Shown: positions 43,937 to 52,472 of the stretch, piece by piece | Layout of the letters: every line of letters begins with the position of its first letter | Position numbering within the stretch: the first letter of the stretch is position 1 | Notes under the pieces: model-generated | What the model was told of the DNA's origin: nothing | Databases searched by the model: none | What the model saw: only the letters and a program-made list of their open reading frames with translations | Translations under genes and position numbers: made by a program | Assembly: GCF_022524485.1 (NCBI RefSeq) | Contig: NZ_JAKXMK010000003.1 | Location: 399,498-463,497 of the forward strand | DNA length: 64,000 bases | Source of the DNA: Pseudonocardia alaniniphila | GTDB taxonomy: Bacteria; Actinomycetota; Actinomycetes; Mycobacteriales; Pseudonocardiaceae | Reading direction: 5' to 3'

Positions 43937-45388
43937 CTACTGGCGACTCAGAACGCCCCGTTTCTCCTGACGCTGCGTCGACCGATCCGTCGCCGCCTCC
44001 GGGACGAGCACGGCCGCGCTCTGGTAGCCGCCTCGGCTCGCACCGATCACCACGTCCTGGGAAGGGACGTCCGGGCCCATGTGGCGTACCGCGACGCTGG
44101 CTGCCGCACCGTCGACGAGGTACGGGCCGAGCACGAACGGCACCTGCGAGGTGACCTGCCGGCCGGAGTCCCGATCGTGGAACGGCATCGTGATGCGGTC
44201 GGATACGACGCGTTGTTGCAGGACGACAGGCGACTCGCGGGCGGCATCGATGACAGCTGACGCCCAGTCCTGCTTCGACATCTGGCTTCCGAAGAACACA
44301 TTCGTTCCGGACCTGCCGACGGCCGGCTTTGCGACCAGCCGGTGACGCTCGTCGATCGCCGTGCTCAGCAATCTCCCCTGTGCGGCCGGATCGCCGTCCA
44401 GGCCGAGGCATGTGGTCCACGGAACGTGGGCGCGCACCAACGCGCGATCGGCTGCCGCGAGCAGGCCCGCATCACAGTCCTCGTGAAGCCAGGCCAGGAT
44501 CGCCTTCGACGAGATGAGCGCCGACTCCGTGCGTGGGAAGAACACGACCGTTCGGGCACGGTCGGCGCTTCGCAGCGCCGCGAGTCCGCCGCCGTCGTCC
44601 ACGATGCGGTCGCTGCCCCACCGGAGCAGCACGACGTCGACCGGCTCGTCGGCGGCGAGCAGCCGACCAGCGGCGTCGAGGCGTAGGTCGGCGAGGTCGG
44701 CCTGCACGACGTCGATACCCACCCGACGGGCATCGGCCAGGATGACTCGCGTGACCGTCTTGCCGCGCTGAACCGAACCGGTTTTCCTGTTGATCGCCCG
44801 ATACGCGGGCATGAGCAGCCGGCCCGGGTGGCCATTCCCGTTCCCGGCTCGGAGTGTCCGGGCCAGCGCAGCGGAACGCGCGGTCACCGTGGAGGGCGGC
44901 GGGTGCATGCCGCTCTCCGGACACAGCCGGGCGTAGGCCTCCGCGAGTTTGGGCGTCGTCGTGCCGCCGCCGAGCCGGGTGCTGTTGTTGAACTCGAGAA
45001 GCCGGGGCCGCGCCTGCTCGATCAGGAGATCGGGGCGAGCGAACCGGGTGAGCTCGTCGGTCACCAGCGGGCGATCACGATCCATCAGGGGGAGCTCATG
45101 GGGAAAGCGGAGTAGCTGGTGGAGCTCGCCCAGCGTCGAGGCGCGGCGACGGCACGCGTCCACGGCCAGGTGCAACAGCCGGGCGGTGAGATACCCCAGG
45201 CCGCGGTAGTCCCGTTCTCCGATCACCATCGGCCGGAGCGGCTCCCAGCGTCTCCCCTGCACCTCCCGGCGCGGGTGGGTTCTCCATCCCATCGACGCCG
45301 AGCGGCGGTCGAGGAACTCGTCCCGAAGCTGCGTCGGCAGCGCATCCCAGACGTCGTGGATCGTGAAGTCGAGAAGCTCGTCAGGCAT
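43937..45388 (-). CDS. circularly permuted ATP-grasp-like carboxylate-amine ligase (unknown substrate)
   Basis: A 483-residue protein that I place in the ATP-grasp group on two motifs. LLEFNNSTRLGGGTTTPKL holds E132-x-N134, like the Mg-binding Glu/Asn pair. LVAKPAVGRSGTNVFFG holds K354 and a glycine-rich loop, like the ATP-clamping lysine. In normal ATP-grasp enzymes the lysine/glycine loop comes first; here it comes more than 200 residues after the E-x-N pair, so the fold would be circularly permuted, as in glutathionylspermidine-synthase-like enzymes. SSKAILAWLHED near 293-304 may be a further ATP-contact helix. It would couple ATP to amide-bond formation. It is the last gene of a three-gene cassette, 30 bp after the DUF6875 gene, with AAGGG before its ATG. 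It could instead be a pre-ATP-grasp peptide ligase of the PGM1 type. Confidence 0.6.
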   Translation of the reverse strand: MPDELLDFTIHDVWDALPTQLRDEFLDRRSASMGWRTHPRREVQGRRWEPLRPMVIGERDYRGLGYLTARLLHLAVDACRRRASTLGELHQLLRFPHELPLMDRDRPLVTDELTRFARPDLLIEQARPRLLEFNNSTRLGGGTTTPKLAEAYARLCPESGMHPPPSTVTARSAALARTLRAGNGNGHPGRLLMPAYRAINRKTGSVQRGKTVTRVILADARRVGIDVVQADLADLRLDAAGRLLAADEPVDVVLLRWGSDRIVDDGGGLAALRSADRARTVVFFPRTESALISSKAILAWLHEDCDAGLLAAADRALVRAHVPWTTCLGLDGDPAAQGRLLSTAIDERHRLVAKPAVGRSGTNVFFGSQMSKQDWASAVIDAARESPVVLQQRVVSDRITMPFHDRDSGRQVTSQVPFVLGPYLVDGAAASVAVRHMGPDVPSQDVVIGASRGGYQSAAVLVPEAATDRSTQRQEKRGVLSRQ

Positions 45389-45418
45389 GCTGTGACCCTT
45401 TTTCCCAGGAAGACGGCA

Positions 45419-46132
45419 TCAGCGGGCCGACGATTGCCCGGCGCCGGAGTCGTCTGCGGACCGATCACGTGCACCGGCATACAGCGAGAGCAGGAGCGAG
45501 TCACGTATGCGGCCCCGTTCGAAGTGCGACCGGAAATGTGAGTCGTATTCCTTGAACCACCGCTCCGAGCCATGCAGAAAGAGGATGTCATGCGGCGCCA
45601 TATGCCGTATCGCGAGCATGGCGACCGGGGCGACGGAGACCCGGAAATCCGAGTTCCGGACGGCCCGCTCGTCGCAGCGAGGATGGAACTGCCCGACCAT
45701 CAGTCCCAACTCGACGGCGAAGGCCTTCAAATGTGCATACGCAGCATCCAGTCGCTCCCAGCCCGCGGGACCCAGTTGCGGCATGACTATCAGCCTGCTG
45801 TCGAGAAGAACCCCGCTCTTCCCAGATGGTCGACCCGCGCTGCCGAAATCACTGATCTCGGCTCCCAGCTCGTTGATCAGTTCCTGCTCGCTGGATCCGT
45901 CGATGTCGTATCGAATGCGGGCTTCCACAGCGTGCTGATCGAGTGCCCGAGGCATGAAGGGGCACACCGGCCCGGACCGTCCGACCCTTCGGTCAGCGAC
46001 GGCGACGTACTCTCGCAGCCAAGCGTCGGCCAGCCCGAGGTAGTCGTCGGAATGGTTCTCACCTGTGGTGGGGTGGCACTGCTCCGTCACGGAAACCCCC
46101 GGTTCCCTTGTGCTCGACTCGCCGCCGCTCAT
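45419..46132 (-). CDS. DUF6875-like protein
   Basis: A 237-residue soluble protein that I match to DUF6875 from general appearance: an early CPFMPRALDQH segment, a LLDSRLIVMPQLG strand, then GLMVGQFHPRCDE, and near the end PVAMLAIRHMAPHDILFLHG. The function of this family is not known. ATG at 46132 overlaps the stop of the metalloprotease gene (ATGA); a later GTG before TEQCHPTTG is an alternative. G+C is visibly lower than in neighbouring core genes, which suggests transfer. The motif GQFHPRCD with two histidines in a later IRHMAPH could be a metal or active site. Confidence 0.55.
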   Translation of the reverse strand: MSGGESSTREPGVSVTEQCHPTTGENHSDDYLGLADAWLREYVAVADRRVGRSGPVCPFMPRALDQHAVEARIRYDIDGSSEQELINELGAEISDFGSAGRPSGKSGVLLDSRLIVMPQLGPAGWERLDAAYAHLKAFAVELGLMVGQFHPRCDERAVRNSDFRVSVAPVAMLAIRHMAPHDILFLHGSERWFKEYDSHFRSHFERGRIRDSLLLSLYAGARDRSADDSGAGQSSAR

Positions 46133-47331
46133 GCGTCCACCAGCCGGGTGGGGCCGGTTCGGGCGGCTCGGGACAGGTCGTTGTTGCTGACGCCGAGATG
46201 AATGCCGTGTTCGGCCATGGCGGCAAGGACGTGGGGAGCGAGGGAGGGGTCGGCCTGCGCCATTGCGGCCATGAGCCGGGAGAAGTGGCGCCGTTCGCGC
46301 AGGGCGTCGGTGCACAGGTCTGCAGGATGGTCGCGTCCGATCGTCTCCATCCCGAGTAGCAGCAGCGTGTCGAAGCGGACCGGGTCGGCGCCTGTCTCGG
46401 CGACGCGCCGGCGGGCGCTCCAGCAGGCAGAGGCCCAGACCGTGCCATCGGCGTGGGGGTCGCTCCCGGGGCCGCCTTGGAAATGGGCCATCGTCCAGCG
46501 GGAGTCGAGCCTGCGGCGGCGTTGTTCGGCGACAGGGACGTCGTGGCGGTGCCAGCCGTAGATGTCGGGAGTGCCCAGCAGGATTGCGGTGATGACGTCG
46601 GCAGTGCCTTCGTCCAGGGCAGTCTTCTTGTTGGTATGCCGCCCGTGTGAGCGCAGCTTGTTGAGCCGGAAATCCGCGGTGTGCCGACACACGTGGTGGC
46701 CGGCTTCGTGGCAGATGATGGCCGGATTGTGTGTGGGCACACGGAAATAGCGGCCGGCGCCGGGGCGGGCCACGAAGCCCGCGCCGCCACCCATGTGCAC
46801 CTCTCCGGCCGGGCTGGTCGCGTCCGGGTCGGCCCCCACCCCTTGGCCGGGCAACCGGTAGTGCCCACCACACCACGGGCGCGACTGCTCGTGCATTCCG
46901 ATACGGATCAGCAGATGCGGCAGCGGATGCCCCAGCAACCTGCTGACATACCGCAGCGCCCGCTGGGCGTGGAACGCCGTGTTGACCACTCCGAACGCCC
47001 GCGCCGCCCGCTCGGCCGCCGCACCGGCCCACGGACCACCTCCGCCGGAAGGATCGAACACCAACTCTCCGCTGCCGCCGGTGAACAACGTCCCGTCGCG
47101 CTCGTCTCGGACCGTGGCCTCGCGCATCACCACCTGCGCCGACCCGACCTCCAGGACATCCAACTCGACTTCTCCGAGCCGTCCCGGCCCGGCGCGCCCC
47201 TCGGACGCGCCGTACCCGTCGGGGAGATAAACGGCCGCGCGGGTCATGTCGGCCCGGCGGGCGACAACCCGAGATCGACCGCGCCGCAGGTGCGACAACC
47301 ACAACTGATATTCCCGAGCTGTTGCATCCAT
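46129..47331 (-). CDS. gluzincin-type metalloprotease-like protein, cytosolic
   Basis: A 400-residue protein. ICHEAGHHV gives the HExxH zinc motif at 208-212, and DEGTADV gives a third ligand E241, 29 residues later, the gluzincin (thermolysin-like) pattern. NTAFHAQRALRYVSRLLG at about 117-134 resembles the helix preceding the active site in thermolysin-like enzymes. There is no signal peptide or propeptide, so unlike secreted thermolysins it should act in the cytosol. ATG at 47331 is preceded by GAGAGG; longer starts exist. It is the first gene of the cassette with DUF6875 and ATP-grasp genes. Peptide trimming or release is the natural guess. Confidence 0.65.
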   Translation of the reverse strand: MDATAREYQLWLSHLRRGRSRVVARRADMTRAAVYLPDGYGASEGRAGPGRLGEVELDVLEVGSAQVVMREATVRDERDGTLFTGGSGELVFDPSGGGGPWAGAAAERAARAFGVVNTAFHAQRALRYVSRLLGHPLPHLLIRIGMHEQSRPWCGGHYRLPGQGVGADPDATSPAGEVHMGGGAGFVARPGAGRYFRVPTHNPAIICHEAGHHVCRHTADFRLNKLRSHGRHTNKKTALDEGTADVITAILLGTPDIYGWHRHDVPVAEQRRRRLDSRWTMAHFQGGPGSDPHADGTVWASACWSARRRVAETGADPVRFDTLLLLGMETIGRDHPADLCTDALRERRHFSRLMAAMAQADPSLAPHVLAAMAEHGIHLGVSNNDLSRAARTGPTRLVDA

Positions 47332-47936
47332 ACCTCTCGTACAGGTGGTCGAAACTGGCTTCCGCCACGGGTGTGGCCAATATCGGCTACTTGCGAAGCC
47401 GCAGCGACGCCGCTTGCGACGCCAATGTTCGATCTGCTGCGGCCGGCGGTATCGGTGCATCGTGCTGAATCAGCCACACACGGCCTCTGCTCGGGGCGGC
47501 GAGCGATCCTGTTACCGCTGAGAGGAGCGGCCCATCCACCTGTCCGCGATCTCGCCAGGTGATGCGAAGTTCGCTTTGCTCCTCGCCCTGAACGTCCCGT
47601 GATCTTTTCGGTGTGCCGATCGCTCCGAGCTACTCGGCATAACCCGCGGCGAAGGACACACTACTGATTGTCGTCCCCCCTGATGACACCTCACATGTTT
47701 ACTCTTCCTTGGCGGGCGTGCAAGTCGTCGGGCAGCCGGCGGGTGGTGAGCGCGCATTTGTCGGCAGCGATCGACGCCCGAACGGCGGTCCAGGCAACGC
47801 CGTGCGGGCGGCATGCGCCGGCGAAGCAAAATACGGACATCATTCACGGAAGATCGTCCTGAAGGATCAGGACGGCGCGTCGATCAGACGCTGGGCCTGC
47901 CCGCTACTGATGATTCAGAAACTGACGGGTCCGGCC
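47332..47936. other. gene-poor stretch upstream of the cassette
   Basis: Six hundred bases of lower G+C, between the adnB stop and the metalloprotease start. It should contain the cassette promoter; TTGCAC with TAAACA 16 bases later (minus strand, about 47697-47725) is one candidate. A 61-codon minus-strand frame (GTG near 47694, stop 47512) has a purine-rich site before it and could encode a small peptide, but lacks any sign I trust. No core or leader peptide of a known RiPP class is evident. Confidence 0.4.
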
Positions 47937-50900
47937 TCACACCGGTACGGCCGGCACCGACAGCACGAGCCCCCGTAGCCCCGCGGCGTCGAGCAGGTCG
48001 ACCGGCCGCAGCGTGACGTGATGCCGCACGAAATGGAACGCCGCCCGGACCTGTTCCGGCCGGCATCCCGCCAGCGCGGCCCACGCCAGCCGGTACGCCG
48101 CCAGCTGCACCGCGAGCGCCGGCATCCGCGACTCGTCGGGCAGCGCGCCCGTCTTCCAGTCCACCACCGTGAAGCCGCCGTCCGGATCGGCGTACACGGC
48201 GTCGATCCGCCCGCGCACCGCGATGCCCGCCACCACCGTCTCGTAGGACACCTCGATCTCGACGGGCCGCCGGTCGGCCCATTCCGAGCTGAGGAACGCC
48301 TCCTGCAGCTCCTCGAGCGCGTCGTCGGGAGCGGCGCCCTCGTCGGCCGCTCCGGGCAGCTCGTCGATGTCGAGCAGCTGCGCTGCTCCGAACCGCTGCT
48401 CCAGCCACGCGTGGAACGCGGTGCCGCGGCGCGCGTGCGGATTCGGTGGAAGCGGGAGGGGGCGGCGCAACCGGGCGGCGAGCGCGGCGGGGTCGGCCGC
48501 GAGCTCGACCAGCTGGCTCACGGACACCTGCGGCGGCAGTACCGCGGTGGGCCGGGCCCGCGCCGCCGCTCGCTCAGCGAGAAGCACGTCCACGTCCGCG
48601 GCCCAGCCCTCGGGGTCGGCCGACTCCTCGTCCTCCGGGGGCTCGTCGGGCAGATCGGCGACCGCGTCGGCAGTCGCCGGCAGCGCCAGCTGGGCCCCGG
48701 GCTCGACCGCCGCGGCCCTCGCGGACCGCACGTCGTGGAGCTCGCGCAGAGCCGACCGCACGAGCGCCGCGCCCGCGTGCACCGCCGCCGCTCGCGCGGC
48801 CAGCGGGTCGTCGGGCCAGAGCCCTGCCGGCTGCTCGATGCTCGCCGGGTTGACCTCACCCGGCCCCGGCTCCTCGGCCCAGTGCTCCGGCTCGTGGACC
48901 GCGGCGATCTCTTCGAGGAACTCCGAGGGCTGCCGCGGACGATCACCGGCCGTGCCCCATCGGTGCCCCGATGCGAGGAGGACGTGCTCGGCGCGGGTGA
49001 GCGCCACGTAGAACAGCCGGCGCTCCTCGGTGAGCCGCCGATCGTCGAGTGCCTCGGAGTGCGCCTTCAGGGCGTCCTCGAGCTGCTTGCGGTCGCCCCC
49101 CTCGGGGAGATGGAGCTCGGGCAGGTCGGCCGAGTCGCCACGCAGCTCGACGGGCAGCTCCGCCGCGTTGGTCAGCCAGATGCCGCTGATCTTGCGTCCG
49201 GGAAAGACCTGCCCGACCAGGTGCGGGACGGCGACCACCGCCCACTCCAGGCCCTTCGCCGCGTGCACGGTGAGCACCTGCACGCGGTCCGGGGCGACCT
49301 CGACCTCGCCCGGCGTGAGCCCTTCCTCGGCCTTCTCGGCCGTCTCCAGGAAGTCCAGCAGCGCGGGCAGGGTGGCCACCTCGGCGCCGGAGGCGAAGTC
49401 GGCCACGACGTCGGCGAACGCGTCCAGGTGCGCGCGGCCGACCGGACCGGGACGCGCCATGCTCTCGGCGTCGAGCAGCAGCACCCGTTCGGCATCGGCC
49501 ACGAGGTCGGTCAGCGGGGCGGCCGCTCTGGCCCGCAACCAGCCGAGCTCGCGCGCCAGCCGGGTGATCCGCTCGAAGCCCTCGGGTGTGTATCGCGCGG
49601 CGGGACCGGGGTCGTCGAGCGCGTCGACGAGCCCAGCCTGCTCGGCCTGCTCACCCGGCAGCGCCCCGAGCGCCAGCTCGGCGGGAGAGAGCGGCCCGGG
49701 ACGCGGGGGCTGTGCGGGGACGACCTCCCGTGCCCGTTGCCACAGCGCCGCGAGATCCGCGACGCCGAGCCTCCAGCGCGCCCCGGTGAGGAGCCGGACG
49801 GCCGCCGCGCCGGCGAGCGGATCGGCGACCAGCCGCAGGGCGCTCACCAGGTCCCGAACCTCGGGCGTGTCCAGGAGCCCACCGAGCCCGACGACCTCCA
49901 CCGGCAGCCCGCGGGCCCGCAGTGCCGCTGCGATGGGGTCCATGTCGACACGCCGCCGCACCAGGACGGCCGACGTGGGCGGTTGCTCACCGGCGTCCTC
50001 CGCGTGGCGCCACTGGTCGGCGATGCCGTCGGCCATCCAGTCGATCTCGGAGGCGACGTCGGGGAGCAGCGCCACCCGCACGTGCCCGGCTCGCGCCGCA
50101 GGCCCGGCCCGCAGCTCCCCCACGCCGACCGCCCCTGGTGCGGAGCGCAGCGGTGCGGAGACCCTGTTGGCCAGCGCCAGCACCTCCGGCGGGTTGCGGA
50201 AGCTCGTGAGCAGCCCGTACTCGTCCGCCAGGCCGTCGGAGGCGGGGAAGTCGGTGCGGAACCTGACGAGGTTGCCCGCACTGGCGCCGCGCCAGCCGTA
50301 GATCGACTGGCAGGGGTCGCCCACGGCGGTGACCGCGGGTCCGTCGGCCCGCACCGGCTCGCCTTCTGGGGTGCCGAACAACGAACGCAGCAGCACGCGC
50401 TGGGCGTGGCCGGTGTCCTGGTACTCGTCGAGCAACACCGCCCGGTAGAGGGCCCGCTCGGCTGCTCCCACCTCGGGGTGCTCGGCGGCGACGTGCGCGG
50501 CGATCGCGAGCTGGTCGGTGAAGTCGACGGCCCGCTCCGCCCGCTTGCGCGCTCCGAACGCCTCCACGAGCGGAAGCAGCGCCGCCCGCTGCCGCTGGGC
50601 GGACACCCACCTCTGGTAGGTCTGCGACGGCTCCGCCCGCTGCCGCTTGCCCGGCGGGGCCGTGGTGAGCGCCGACACCAGCCGCTCGGCGTGCAGCCGC
50701 ACCGCCTCGGGGTCGACCAGGTGCTCTCCCAGCTCCCCGGCCAGCGCGAGCAGCCGCTCGGTCACGGTGGCCGGTACGAGGTCGACCTCGAGGTCGTCCG
50801 CCCAGCTCGTGACCACCCGGTGCGCAAGCTGCCATGACGCGGTCTGGCCGAGCAGGCGCGCTGCCGGCTCGGCGGGCAGCCGCAGCGCGTGCTCGGCCAC

Positions 50901-51272
50901 CAGTCGCCCGGCGTAGGCGTGGTAGGTGGAGACGGTGGGCTCGCCGGCCAGCACCGCCACCCGCCGCTCGCCACTCGGGTCGAGCTCGTCGAGCAGCCGG
51001 GAGCCCGCGAGGCGGCGCAGCCGGGACCGCACGCGGGCGCCGAGCTGCTGGGCGGCCTTGCGGGTGAAGGTGAGGCCGAGCACCTGCTCCGGGAGCACCT
51101 CGCCCGTGGCGACGAGCCAGACGACCCGCGCCGCCATCGTCTCGGTCTTACCCGCCCCTGCCCCGGCGACGACCAACGCCGGGCGGGCAGGAGCCGCGAT
51201 CACCGCGGCCTGCTCCTCGGTGGGCGGGGGCACCCCGAGCGCGACGGCCAGCGCATGCGGGGTGAGCTCCAC
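47937..51272 (-). CDS. adnB: AdnB subunit of the AdnAB helicase-nuclease
   Basis: A 1111-residue protein with an N-terminal UvrD-like motor (Walker A GAGAGKT at 37-43; LLDEYQDT as motif II; VTAVGDPCQSIYGWRGA as motif [17 protein letters not shown] as motif V) and a C-terminal RecB-type nuclease (HxxxE-like GTAFHAWLEQ, then D1038/K1040 in TVVDWKTG). Actinobacterial AdnAB resects double-strand breaks; AdnB is the lead motor. GTG at 51272. In mycobacteria adnB follows adnA closely; here 1.2 kb with a GH16 gene intervenes. Gene order places adnB 3' of adnA on the same strand, as expected. Confidence 0.95.
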   Translation of the reverse strand: MELTPHALAVALGVPPPTEEQAAVIAAPARPALVVAGAGAGKTETMAARVVWLVATGEVLPEQVLGLTFTRKAAQQLGARVRSRLRRLAGSRLLDELDPSGERRVAVLAGEPTVSTYHAYAGRLVAEHALRLPAEPAARLLGQTASWQLAHRVVTSWADDLEVDLVPATVTERLLALAGELGEHLVDPEAVRLHAERLVSALTTAPPGKRQRAEPSQTYQRWVSAQRQRAALLPLVEAFGARKRAERAVDFTDQLAIAAHVAAEHPEVGAAERALYRAVLLDEYQDTGHAQRVLLRSLFGTPEGEPVRADGPAVTAVGDPCQSIYGWRGASAGNLVRFRTDFPASDGLADEYGLLTSFRNPPEVLALANRVSAPLRSAPGAVGVGELRAGPAARAGHVRVALLPDVASEIDWMADGIADQWRHAEDAGEQPPTSAVLVRRRVDMDPIAAALRARGLPVEVVGLGGLLDTPEVRDLVSALRLVADPLAGAAAVRLLTGARWRLGVADLAALWQRAREVVPAQPPRPGPLSPAELALGALPGEQAEQAGLVDALDDPGPAARYTPEGFERITRLARELGWLRARAAAPLTDLVADAERVLLLDAESMARPGPVGRAHLDAFADVVADFASGAEVATLPALLDFLETAEKAEEGLTPGEVEVAPDRVQVLTVHAAKGLEWAVVAVPHLVGQVFPGRKISGIWLTNAAELPVELRGDSADLPELHLPEGGDRKQLEDALKAHSEALDDRRLTEERRLFYVALTRAEHVLLASGHRWGTAGDRPRQPSEFLEEIAAVHEPEHWAEEPGPGEVNPASIEQPAGLWPDDPLAARAAAVHAGAALVRSALRELHDVRSARAAAVEPGAQLALPATADAVADLPDEPPEDEESADPEGWAADVDVLLAERAAARARPTAVLPPQVSVSQLVELAADPAALAARLRRPLPLPPNPHARRGTAFHAWLEQRFGAAQLLDIDELPGAADEGAAPDDALEELQEAFLSSEWADRRPVEIEVSYETVVAGIAVRGRIDAVYADPDGGFTVVDWKTGALPDESRMPALAVQLAAYRLAWAALAGCRPEQVRAAFHFVRHHVTLRPVDLLDAAGLRGLVLSVPAVPV

Positions 51273-51353
51273 GCCCGTGTTCTACCCCAGCGCTCCGACA
51301 CCCCAGGAGGCGGAGCCCCCCAGTGGGACGAACCGAACGCGCCGCTCGTACGA

Positions 51354-52295
51354 CTACGGGGTGGGGATGTCCGCCTTGTAGACGCGCACCCAGTCGACCT
51401 CGAGGTTGATCTCATCCGGGGTGGTGTCGTCCGGAGCCATGATCCAGTCCTTCTTGGGGCCCTGATCCAGCTGGATCGTGAGGTGCATGGGCTTCGTCGG
51501 GATCACGGTCTTGTCTTTGTTCTCGTACTGCTTGACGCCGTCGACGTACCAGGTGATCCGGTCGGGCAGCCATTCGAGCGCGAAGGTGTGCCACTGCGAG
51601 AAGTCACCGGGGATCGCCTTGCCGTTGACGGTGTCGTCGCCGTTCTCGTCGGCCCAGTGCGCCACGAAGTGCGCGAGATCCCGGTTCTCCCCCGGTACCT
51701 CCATGATGTCCAGCTCACCGTCCTCAGGCCACTTCTCGGAGTCGGGCCAGAGCAGGATCGCGGAGCCGAAGCCCCGGCCCTTCTCGGTGCGGACCCGGAA
51801 CTCCCAGCGCCCGTAGAGCTGCCCGACGTTCTGGGCCATGCCACCGGAGACGTCGTCCCTGGCGGTGATCTTGAGCGAGCCGTCGGACTGGCTGATCGCC
51901 TCCGGCCTGCGGTAGCCGTTGCCGAAACCGCCCACGCTGTCGTAGAGGGTCCAGTTCTTCAGGTCCACCTCGGAGCCGCTGAACTCGTCGCCGCCGGCCG
52001 GTGCCCACTTGGTGTCCTTGCCTCCCGCACCGGAGCCACCGGACCCCGAGCCCTCGCCGTGGCCGCCGGAGCGGCCCTGACTGGCCGCGGGCCGGGCGGA
52101 CTCGGGCGCCGGGGTGGTGGTGGGGGCGACCGTCGGAGTCGGAGCCACGGTGGTGGTCGGCAGAGCATCGAACAGGTCGGGCGCATTGTCCGGTGCGGCG
52201 GTGCTCGGCCCTGGGCCGCTCGCGCACGCCGCCAGCAGGACGGCAAGCCCGGCCCATAGGACGAAGAACCGCATCCGTCTCGCCAACCGGGACAC
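51354..52295 (-). CDS. secreted GH16 glycoside hydrolase lipoprotein
   Basis: A 313-residue lipoprotein. The signal peptide RMRFFVLWAGLAVLLAACAS has the lipobox LAAC, with the lipid-modified cysteine near residue 24. A Pro/Thr/Ala then Gly/Ser-rich linker runs to about 100. The GH16 domain follows with the catalytic ELDIME: nucleophile E194 and acid/base E199. FGSAILLWPD and TFALEWLPDRITWYVDG fit beta-1,3-glucanase or related glucan hydrolases. GTG at 52295 is chosen because AGGAGG is four bases upstream. It stands between adnA and adnB on the same strand and has no functional link to DNA repair that I can see; an insertion into the operon is likely. Confidence 0.9.
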   Translation of the reverse strand: MSRLARRMRFFVLWAGLAVLLAACASGPGPSTAAPDNAPDLFDALPTTTVAPTPTVAPTTTPAPESARPAASQGRSGGHGEGSGSGGSGAGGKDTKWAPAGGDEFSGSEVDLKNWTLYDSVGGFGNGYRRPEAISQSDGSLKITARDDVSGGMAQNVGQLYGRWEFRVRTEKGRGFGSAILLWPDSEKWPEDGELDIMEVPGENRDLAHFVAHWADENGDDTVNGKAIPGDFSQWHTFALEWLPDRITWYVDGVKQYENKDKTVIPTKPMHLTIQLDQGPKKDWIMAPDDTTPDEINLEVDWVRVYKADIPTP

Positions 52296-52472
52296 CGCAC
52301 CTCCTGCGGCACGCCGGAGAAGGGAGCGATCGAGAGCGCCAGCGTGCTGGACGACCCTACCGGGAGTGGCGATCTTCCTCGAAGCACCCACCCAAGAGAG
52401 TCACATGGGTCCCTGTTGCACCATGAACCTCACTGCGTGTGTCCAGGTCAGCGCGGCATTCGGTGGACGGAA

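Noticed and set aside
47244..47477. Cys-containing minus-strand frame ending ISCGCRTCGAVDLG, considered as a peptide precursor
   Set aside because: Most of it overlaps the metalloprotease start in another frame, has no ribosome site and no leader features; the cysteines are likely chance.
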